Assembly: GCA_001799795.1 (NCBI GenBank) | Contig: MGUD01000004.1 | Span: forward strand, 1-46,453 | Direction: 5' to 3' | Source: Elusimicrobia bacterium GWC2_61_19 | GTDB lineage: Bacteria; Elusimicrobiota; Elusimicrobia; Elusimicrobiales; UBA9959 | DNA length: 46,453 bases | Shown: one piece after another, positions 39,778 to 46,453 of the stretch | Layout of the letters: the number at the start of each line of letters is the position of its first letter | How positions within the stretch are numbered: position 1 is the stretch's first letter | Program-made: the position numbers and the translations under genes | The notes under the pieces: generated by a model | Told to the model about the DNA's origin: nothing | The model's input: the letters and a program-made list of their open reading frames with translations, nothing else | Database searches by the model: none

Positions 39778-41358
39778 CTAGATCTTGGGACCGGCGCCGC
39801 TTATCGCTTTGCTGGTCACGTTGAATTTCTTAAAATTCGCCGCGAACAGCCCCGCCAGTTCTTTACACTTGGCGTCATAGAGCTTTTTGTCGGCCCAGGC
39901 TTCGCGCGGGTTCAGCACTTCGGCCGGCACGCCGGGGCACTTAGTCGGGATCTCGAAGCCGAACACCGGGTCCTTGGTGAATTTCACCTTGGCGAGCTTC
40001 CCGTCCAGCGCGGAATTAAGCAGGGCGCGGGTATGCTGGATGCTCATGCGCTTGCCCGTGCCGTAGGGCCCGCCGCACAGGCCGGTATTGATCAGCCAGC
40101 AGTCGGCCTTGTTGCCGCGCATTTTCTTCTCGAGCAGTTCGGCGTAAACCGAGGGATGGTGGCTCATGAACGGCGCGCCGAAGCAGGTGCTGAACGTGGC
40201 CTTGGGCTCTTTAATGCCCATTTCGGTGTTGGCCACTTTGGCGGTGTAGCCGCTTATGAAGTGATACATGGCCTGTTCGTAAGAGAGCCGGGCGATGGGC
40301 GGCAGCACGCCGAAAGCGTCGTAGGTCAGCATCACGATGTTCTTCGGGTGCGGGAAAGCCGCGCCCTTGATGGCGTTGTCTATGAATTCCAGCGGATAGG
40401 CGGCGCGGGTGTTCTCGGTGAGCGAACCGTCGTTGAGGTCCAGCGCGCGGGTCTCTTTATCGTACACCACGTTCTCGAGGATGGTGCCGAAGCGCCCCGT
40501 GGCCGCGTAGATCTGCGGCTCGGCCTCGGCCGACAGGTTGATGACCTTGGCGTAGCAGCCGCCTTCGAAGTTGAAAATACCGTTGTCGCTCCAGCCGTGC
40601 TCGTCGTCGCCGATCAGGCGGCGCAGCGGGTCGGAGGACAGCGTGGTCTTGCCGGTGCCGGACAGGCCGAAGAAAATAGCGGTGTCGCCGGCCTTGCCGA
40701 CGTTGGCGGAGCAGTGCATGGGCATCACGCCCTTAAGGGGCAGCAGGTAGTTCATCACGGAGAAGATGGATTTCTTTATCTCCCCGGCGTAGGCGGTGCC
40801 GCCTATCAGCACGGTCCGGGTCCGGAAGTTCACCAGGATGAAGGCGGCGCCGCGGGTGCCGTCCACTTGGGGCAGCGCGTGGAAGCCGGGCGCGTTGACG
40901 ACCGTGAAATCGGGGATGAAGCCGGCCAGGTCGGCGGCGGGAGGGTTTATGAACATATGCCCGGAGAACAGGCTGTGCCAGGCCAGTTCCGTGTACACGC
41001 GCACCCGCAGGCGGTTCTTGGGGTCGGAGCCGGCGTAGCAGTCGCGCTGGTAAACGTCCCTTACGCCCAAATAGGCCTGCACTTTGCCGAGCAGTTTGTC
41101 GAAGGCGGCCTCTTCTATGGCCACGTTCTGGTCGCCCCACCAGATATGCTTTTCGCTCGCGGGGTCCTTCACTATGAACTTGTCCTGCGCGGACCGGGCG
41201 GTGTGCTTGCCGGTGCGGGCGCACAGCGCGCCGCCGGCGGTGATGACGGCCTCTTTGTTAGTCACGGCGTGCTCGTAGAGCGCGGGGGCGGAAAGGTTCT
41301 TATATATCGTTTTTGAAGTCGTCAGTTCCGCGACGGCGGCGGGTGTTTTGGAGTCCAT
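39778..41358 (-). CDS. pckA: Phosphoenolpyruvate carboxykinase (ATP-type)
   Basis: FFGLSGTGKTTLSSDPLRRLIGDDEHGW, NFEGGCYAKVINLS, GGTAYAGEIKKSIFSVMNYLLP; start likely ATG at 41358. Confidence 0.96.
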   Translation of the reverse strand: MDSKTPAAVAELTTSKTIYKNLSAPALYEHAVTNKEAVITAGGALCARTGKHTARSAQDKFIVKDPASEKHIWWGDQNVAIEEAAFDKLLGKVQAYLGVRDVYQRDCYAGSDPKNRLRVRVYTELAWHSLFSGHMFINPPAADLAGFIPDFTVVNAPGFHALPQVDGTRGAAFILVNFRTRTVLIGGTAYAGEIKKSIFSVMNYLLPLKGVMPMHCSANVGKAGDTAIFFGLSGTGKTTLSSDPLRRLIGDDEHGWSDNGIFNFEGGCYAKVINLSAEAEPQIYAATGRFGTILENVVYDKETRALDLNDGSLTENTRAAYPLEFIDNAIKGAAFPHPKNIVMLTYDAFGVLPPIARLSYEQAMYHFISGYTAKVANTEMGIKEPKATFSTCFGAPFMSHHPSVYAELLEKKMRGNKADCWLINTGLCGGPYGTGKRMSIQHTRALLNSALDGKLAKVKFTKDPVFGFEIPTKCPGVPAEVLNPREAWADKKLYDAKCKELAGLFAANFKKFNVTSKAISGAGPKI

Positions 41359-41413
41359 GGTGCTACCTCTTTTGTTTGTAAGACTGGCGGGCATTTTAGA
41401 CCTCTTAGTCCGG

Positions 41414-42595
41414 TTAGTCCAGGATTTTACGGATGCGGGAAACGCCTTCCACGATGTCTTTTTCGGCGCCGCAGTAGCTCAGGCGCAGGTGGCCTTCCAG
41501 GCCGAACTCCATGCCCGGCACCGTCACCACCATGGCTTTTTCCAGCAGCATGTTGGAAAGTTTTGTCGAGTCGGGCTCGTAGGCGCTGAAGTCGGGGAAG
41601 CTGTAGAAAGTGCCCTGCGGCTTATGCAGCTTCACTTTCTTCAGCTTGGAAAGTTCGGCCACCATCACGTCCCGCTTTTTTTCCAGCCCGGAGCGCAGCT
41701 TGTCCACAAAACCGCTGCCTTCGCGCAGCGCCCCGGCCGCGGCCGTCTGGCTGAGGGCCGACGGGCAGGACGAAACCTGCGCCTGCACCTTTATCATGGC
41801 CTGGGTCAGGGCCTCGTTGGCCACGCTCCAGCCTATGCGGTAGCCGGTCATGGAGAAAGTTTTGGACACGCCGTTTATGGAAACTATCACGGAGTCGTTG
41901 AGCGGCCGTTGGGAAAAATTAAAGGCCGACGGGGCTTTCAGGCCGTCGAACACCAGGCGGTTGTAAATGTCGTCCATCAGCAGGTAGATATTGCGGTGCT
42001 CGCAGATCTCCACCATTTCCCGCACGAACTCTTCGGAATAGACCTGGCCGGAAGGGTTGTTGGGGCTGTTAAGGAGTATGGCCTTGGTGCAGCTGGTAAG
42101 GTGGGCCTCGATGTCGGCCGCGGACACCAGCAGCTCGCCTTTGGGCGGGCGCACTATGACGGGCGTGCCGTAAGCCAGGCGCACCATTTCCGGGTAGCTC
42201 ACCCAGTAAGGCGCGGGGAAGATCACCTGGTCGCCGGGGTCCACCACTGAAACTAGGAAATTATAAATGGCCTGTTTGGCGCCGGAGGCCACCACGATAT
42301 TTTTGGGGCCGGGCTTTACGCCGTAATGCGCCTCGGTGTAGGCGGCGATCTCTTTTTTAAGGGGAGCCGTGCCGGAGACGGGCGTGTAGCGCACAAAACC
42401 GGCGTCCAGCATTTTGCGGCTTTCTTCCAAGGCGCCGCCGGGTATTTTCTCTTCGGGTTCGCCGCCGCCCAGGTGGATGACGGGCTTGCCTTCGGCTTTC
42501 AGGTTGTTCGCTAATTCGTTGAGCTTAAGGGTGGCCGATTGGCCGAGGGAGAGGGCAAGTCTGCTGAGGTTCATAGGTGAAAGCGGGCACTTCAC
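41414..42595 (-). CDS. Class I/II pyridoxal-phosphate aminotransferase (AspC-like)
   Basis: NSPNNPSGQVYSEE, YLLMDDIYNRLVFDG, SINGVSKTFSMTGYRIGW. Confidence 0.93.
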   Translation of the reverse strand: MKCPLSPMNLSRLALSLGQSATLKLNELANNLKAEGKPVIHLGGGEPEEKIPGGALEESRKMLDAGFVRYTPVSGTAPLKKEIAAYTEAHYGVKPGPKNIVVASGAKQAIYNFLVSVVDPGDQVIFPAPYWVSYPEMVRLAYGTPVIVRPPKGELLVSAADIEAHLTSCTKAILLNSPNNPSGQVYSEEFVREMVEICEHRNIYLLMDDIYNRLVFDGLKAPSAFNFSQRPLNDSVIVSINGVSKTFSMTGYRIGWSVANEALTQAMIKVQAQVSSCPSALSQTAAAGALREGSGFVDKLRSGLEKKRDVMVAELSKLKKVKLHKPQGTFYSFPDFSAYEPDSTKLSNMLLEKAMVVTVPGMEFGLEGHLRLSYCGAEKDIVEGVSRIRKILD

Positions 42596-42607
42596 CGAAA
42601 AATTTTA

Positions 42608-42679
42608 AGGTGCGGGTGGGAATCGAACCCACGAATAAGAGTTTTGCAGACTCTCGCCTTACCACTTGGCCACCGCACC
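42608..42679 (-). tRNA. tRNA-Cys (GCA)
   Basis: GGTGCGGTGGCCAAGTGGTAAGGCGAGAGTCTGCAAAACTCTTATTCGTGGGTTCGATTCCCACCCGCACCT; full cloverleaf, U73. Confidence 0.96.
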
Positions 42680-42742
42680 GTAAAAATATCTTATCAAACT
42701 TTATGCCGCTTTCTCAATAAAGGCCGGCCCGCCGCGCCGGCC

Positions 42743-43606
42743 CTACTCCCGGGTTTCGCTTTTTACGCCGCCCTGTATGCCTATGACCACGTGCTTTATG
42801 GGCACCTTGCGGGAGGCCGCGGCCGCGGCGGTCCTGACCAGGGCCAGCAGGCCGCTGCAGCAGGGCACTTCCATGGTGACCACGGTGAGCGTGTTCACCT
42901 TGGCGTCCTCTATCAGGGCCTGTATTTTTTCGGCGTAGAGCTCCTGCCCGTCGTCCAGCTTGGGGCAGGCGATGACTATGGCTTTGCCCTTTATGAAGTC
43001 GTTGTGGAAGTTGCCGTAGGCGTAGGCCGTGCAGTCCGCGGCTATTACCACGTCGGCCTTTTCGAAGTAAGGGGCCATGGGCGAGGCCAGGTGCAGCTGC
43101 ACGGGCCACTGGCGCAGCTGGGACCTGGCGGCGGGGTCGGCGCCGTCCTCTTCACAGCCGCAGACTTCGCGCAGGTCCATGGTCCGCCCGCCGGGGCAGC
43201 CGCAGGGCTCATGCCCGCCGTGCCTGTGTTCTTTTTTCACAGCTTCCTCCATCGGGTTGGCTATCTTATGTTCTTTGAGGTAATCAAAAGCCTGCTTTAA
43301 GAATTTTTTCTGGGCGTGGTCCTTGAGATGTTTAAGATGGGCCTTGATAGTGTTGGGGCCCTGCTTCACCATCCCCTCCATCACCCTAACCTCGTCGTAC
43401 GGCACGGCTTCGCGTTCTTCTATCTTTATGGCGCCGCGCGGGCACTCGCCTATGCAGGCGCCCAGGCCGTCGCAGAGCAGGTCGCTTATCAGGCGGGCCT
43501 TGCCGTCTATCACCTGCAGGGCGCCCTCATGGCAGCCGGTCACGCAGTTGCCGCACCCGTCGCACAGCCGCTCGTCTATCTTGATGATCTGTCTTTTGGT
43601 TTTCAT
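42743..43606 (-). CDS. 4Fe-4S dicluster ferredoxin-like protein with additional Cys-rich region
   Basis: CDGCGNCVTGCHEGA and CDGLGACIGECPRGA; HRHGGHEPCGCPGG; EVPCCSGL. Confidence 0.88.
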   Translation of the reverse strand: MKTKRQIIKIDERLCDGCGNCVTGCHEGALQVIDGKARLISDLLCDGLGACIGECPRGAIKIEEREAVPYDEVRVMEGMVKQGPNTIKAHLKHLKDHAQKKFLKQAFDYLKEHKIANPMEEAVKKEHRHGGHEPCGCPGGRTMDLREVCGCEEDGADPAARSQLRQWPVQLHLASPMAPYFEKADVVIAADCTAYAYGNFHNDFIKGKAIVIACPKLDDGQELYAEKIQALIEDAKVNTLTVVTMEVPCCSGLLALVRTAAAAASRKVPIKHVVIGIQGGVKSETRE

Positions 43607-43998
43607 ATAAGGTCTTTTATCGTTATGCCTTCTATTTCGGAGATCAGGCGGGCCTCGACAGCCGCTATTTTATGGCGCAGCAGGCAGGCGCCGTGGTTCT
43701 GGCAGATCTTTTTGCGGAAGACGCAGTCGTTCAGCTTCAGCGGGCCCTGCAGCACCGCCACCAGGCCGGCCAGGGTTATGGTTTCCGGCCGGCGCGCCAG
43801 CGCGAAGCCCCCGCCCTTGCCTTTTACGGCAACCAATATGCCGGCCTTGTGCAGTTTCTGCATTATTTTACGGAGGAAAGGCCTGGTAACGCCTATCGTC
43901 CCTTCCATCTGCGCCACCGACACGGTCGGTTTATTGGCCCGGGCCATAAAAACCAGCGCCCTGGCCGCGTAATCTACATCTCTGTTCAGTAGTTTCAT
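43603..43998 (-). CDS. Rrf2-family transcriptional regulator
   Basis: DYAARALVFMARANKPTVSVAQMEGTIGVTRPFLRKIMQKLHKAGILVAVKGKGGGFALAR; Cys cluster DCVFRKKICQNHGAC. Confidence 0.93.
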   Translation of the reverse strand: MKLLNRDVDYAARALVFMARANKPTVSVAQMEGTIGVTRPFLRKIMQKLHKAGILVAVKGKGGGFALARRPETITLAGLVAVLQGPLKLNDCVFRKKICQNHGACLLRHKIAAVEARLISEIEGITIKDLI

Positions 43999-44009
43999 AA
44001 TGTATACAT

Positions 44010-44030
44010 ATGATACTGCATGGGTATCAT
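44010..44030. promoter_or_regulatory. Putative Rrf2 autoregulatory operator
   Basis: Perfect dyad ATGATAC-N7-GTATCAT ending 12 bp upstream of the Rrf2 start codon. Confidence 0.6.
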
Positions 44031-44128
44031 TATGTCAAGCCCTGTTTTCAGCGTCCCCAGGCCGCGCCGCCCACAGCCGCCTCGCCTCCAGCGGCTTTCT
44101 TTTGTAGAATAAGTCTATCGGAGGTTCT

Positions 44129-45196
44129 ATGAAATCATTAATTTACGCAGCCCTTCTCTTACTGCCCGGCCTCTGCCAGGCCGACACCTTTATAATGAAG
44201 GACGGGGCTAAACTGGACGGAGAGGTAACCGGGGAAATGGACGGTGCCCTACTGGTTAAAACCAAATACGGCTCGCTCACCCTGAACAAAGCCGACATCC
44301 AGGAACAGACGGCGGTTATTCCCGCGCTGGCCCCCGCCATTTCCGCGCAAGTCGCCACGGCTTTCTCCACTATGACCCCGGTGGCCGTTTCCACGGAGCC
44401 GCCCGTTGCCGCCGCGCAGCCCCAGGCCCCGCAGCAGATCAGACTGACTTTTACCAATATAAACCCCAGCACCTCCACGCGCCTGACGGTCTACACCGAA
44501 AACTGGGTGGCCATAGCCACCGAGACCTTCGACGCCGCCGGCGCGCTCACCGGCCTGGAAGGCGCCATAAAAGACGGCACCTACACCGAATATTACGACA
44601 CCGGCGCCCTTAAGACGGTAAAGACCATGGCCAACGGCAAAACCAGCGGCACCCTGAAGGCCTATTACCCCTCGGGCAAGGTGCAGATAGAGGCCTACTA
44701 CCTGGCCGGCGCCAAGGACGGCCCCTTCAAATATTTCGCCGATAACGGCCTGCCCCTGATGGAAGCCGCCTACCGCAACGACAAGCTCAACGGCTGGAAA
44801 AAAGAATTCGACGCGACCGGCCTCGTAACGGCCGAAACCTACTACATCGACGACCATGTGGCCGAACCGCCCAAGGCGCAGGCCGCCCCCGAACCGGAAA
44901 AGGAAACCGAATCCCTGGTAACGGTAAAGACCATGGCCCTCGCCCGCGGCGAGCGGTACTCCTTCCAGCTCAACGGCAAATACATCGGCAAAGCCCACCT
45001 GGACAAGGACTTCAACATCATAAGCCTCGAAGGCAAGATCCCCGACGGCGCCGTAAAGGTCTACACCAAGGAAGGGAAACTGAGCAAGGAATTCGTGTTC
45101 GAAGGCTCCGCCATTAAATTACTGCGGATCTACACAGAAGGCGGCCCGCTCAAAGCCGAATATTCTTTCAAGGACGATAAAGCAGTAAAAAAATAA
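44129..45196 (+). CDS. Secreted MORN/YwqK-like repeat protein
   Basis: Signal peptide; repeats YTEYYDTGALKTVKTMANGKTSGTLKAYYPSGKVQIEAYYLAGAKDGPFKYFADNGLPLMEAAYRNDKLNGWKKEFDATG. Confidence 0.82.
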   Translation: MKSLIYAALLLLPGLCQADTFIMKDGAKLDGEVTGEMDGALLVKTKYGSLTLNKADIQEQTAVIPALAPAISAQVATAFSTMTPVAVSTEPPVAAAQPQAPQQIRLTFTNINPSTSTRLTVYTENWVAIATETFDAAGALTGLEGAIKDGTYTEYYDTGALKTVKTMANGKTSGTLKAYYPSGKVQIEAYYLAGAKDGPFKYFADNGLPLMEAAYRNDKLNGWKKEFDATGLVTAETYYIDDHVAEPPKAQAAPEPEKETESLVTVKTMALARGERYSFQLNGKYIGKAHLDKDFNIISLEGKIPDGAVKVYTKEGKLSKEFVFEGSAIKLLRIYTEGGPLKAEYSFKDDKAVKK

Positions 45197-45219
45197 TCCA
45201 GCCGTTCCCGATAAAAAAA

Positions 45220-45249
45220 GGCCGTCCCCTTAACGAGGACGGCCTTTTT
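45220..45249. terminator. Intrinsic terminator
   Basis: GGCCGTCC-CCTTAACGA-GGACGGCC followed by TTTTT; A7 on the other side. Confidence 0.85.
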
Positions 45250-45255
45250 AAATAC

Positions 45256-45329
45256 TGGGCCCGGAAGGACTTGAACCTTCGACCCAACGATTATGAGTCG
45301 TTTGCTCTAACCAACTGAGCTACGGGCCC
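45256..45329 (-). tRNA. tRNA with CAT anticodon (elongator Met or Ile2)
   Basis: GGGCCCGTAGCTCAGTTGGTTAGAGCAAACGACTCATAATCGTTGGGTCGAAGGTTCAAGTCCTTCCGGGCCCA; full cloverleaf. Confidence 0.95.
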
Positions 45330-45383
45330 TTAAATCCGTTACTTCCGACCGAATAACCATATTAGCAATTTAAAAACCCCCGT

Positions 45384-46391
45384 TCAAACACTTTCGGGCC
45401 GTGAACCGCCCGCGGCCAGCGACATATCCTTGCGGTACTGGGCCACGGACCGGCGGGACAGCGCCACCCCGTGGCGCACCTTCAGCTCCACCCTCAGTTT
45501 CTCATCGCTCAGCTCCGGCTTTTCGGCGGCTATGGCGTAAAGCCGCTCCAGGTTAACCCGCTTGGCGCTGGGCAGCAGCACGCTCATGGGCGCCTCCGTG
45601 CCCCAGGGCAGCTGCACGGACTTGTTTCCCACCAGGCGGTTCAGCACGCTGGCGTCCACCTCCAGATTTTTCGCCAGCGTCTTCTGTGAAAGCGGCCGGC
45701 GCCGCCCCGGCTCCCCGGTCAGCAGATAATCGGTCTGTATGCTCAGCAGGATCTCCAGCGCGCGGTATAGCGTGGTCTTGCGCTTGTCGGCGAACTCCAC
45801 GCGCTTGAGGAGTTTCTCCACCCCCAGGCGCTCCGCCGGCGGCATGTCCGCGGTGAGCGCCGCCAGTTTCTCCTGGTCCACTTTGTAGCGGCCTTTCCAG
45901 ATCTCGCGGTGGAAGAAGGCCAGCACCGGCGCGCCGCTCTCAATTTCTATCCCGGCCACCGCGCTGAACACCTGCGCGGCCGGGGCCTCAGGGGCGCCCT
46001 CGAATTCCGCCTGTATGTAAGCCCGGTTCACAAAATCCCTCAGACGCCCGGCGTCGGCCACCGTAATATCGCATTCCTCCGCCCGCTCCACGTCGCTCAT
46101 GACCGCGTCTTTCAGGAAACAGGCCTCGAATTTCTCCTGGCCTATCCCCTGTATTATTCCCACCAGGTCGCCGCCGCCGTCGGCCAGTTCGGGCAGGTCC
46201 CCGCCGGAAAGCTTCAGCCCGTAACCGGCGTAGTTCCGGGCGGCGTAGCGGGCCGACGGGAACTCGGCCAGGTTGATGGCGCCGGAAGCCTTGAGCAGCG
46301 TAAAGAACCGGTTTCCCTCCAGCTCTTTTAAAACTTTCTCAAACTCTTCCTCCGGCATTTCAGCCATATGCGCCATTTTAAGCGCGCCCAT
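45384..46391 (-). CDS. Divergent sigma-54 (RpoN)-like protein
   Basis: LSQKTLAKNLEVDASVLNRLVGNKSVQLPWG resembles the RpoN HTH; C-terminal SRRSVAQYRKDM resembles the RpoN box ARRTVAKYRE. Confidence 0.7.
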   Translation of the reverse strand: MGALKMAHMAEMPEEEFEKVLKELEGNRFFTLLKASGAINLAEFPSARYAARNYAGYGLKLSGGDLPELADGGGDLVGIIQGIGQEKFEACFLKDAVMSDVERAEECDITVADAGRLRDFVNRAYIQAEFEGAPEAPAAQVFSAVAGIEIESGAPVLAFFHREIWKGRYKVDQEKLAALTADMPPAERLGVEKLLKRVEFADKRKTTLYRALEILLSIQTDYLLTGEPGRRRPLSQKTLAKNLEVDASVLNRLVGNKSVQLPWGTEAPMSVLLPSAKRVNLERLYAIAAEKPELSDEKLRVELKVRHGVALSRRSVAQYRKDMSLAAGGSRPESV

Positions 46392-46453
46392 TACGCTAGT
46401 CGGGCAAAACTGGACCAGAATTTAGGCTGACTTAAGGTGTATTTTGAAGGTAG

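Overview
GC-rich bacterial chromosomal window (Elusimicrobiota-like by gene content; this is an inference and unverified). Coding is dense with many overlapping start/stop junctions. Left to right: 5'-truncated ychF, glycosyltransferase, UvrD/PcrA helicase and NUDIX hydrolase (+). Then a minus-strand block: tetrapyrrole-methylase-fold protein, unknown secreted protein, phospholipase D/cardiolipin synthase-like protein, two tandem O-antigen ligase/Wzy_C-like proteins, and pilMNOPQ. Then a Gfo/Idh/MocA-like oxidoreductase (+), small membrane protein (-), unlisted 57-aa ORF (+) and UbiE-like methyltransferase (+). A complete V/A-type ATPase operon (G-C-I-K-F-E-A-B-D, minus) follows, then an HGSNAT/NagX-like acyltransferase and a complete F-type ATP synthase operon (atpZ-atpI-B-E-F-H-A-[hldD-like]-G-D-C, minus) with an epimerase gene inside it. 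The rest holds a triple-REC GGDEF-variant protein, trypsin-like protease, SWIB-domain protein, ATP-type PEP carboxykinase, aminotransferase, tRNA-Cys, 4Fe-4S protein with Rrf2 regulator, MORN/YwqK-repeat protein, tRNA-Met/Ile2(CAT) and a divergent sigma-54-like protein. The most notable non-coding structures are two long perfect palindromic elements sharing GGGGACGCT...AGCGTCCCC ends but with different inner stems, a terminator-like hairpin covering the start of the first Wzy_C gene after pilQ, and dyads in the protease and Rrf2 promoters. No CRISPR array, rRNA, transposase gene or prophage was seen. Family calls come from motif recognition without database searches.
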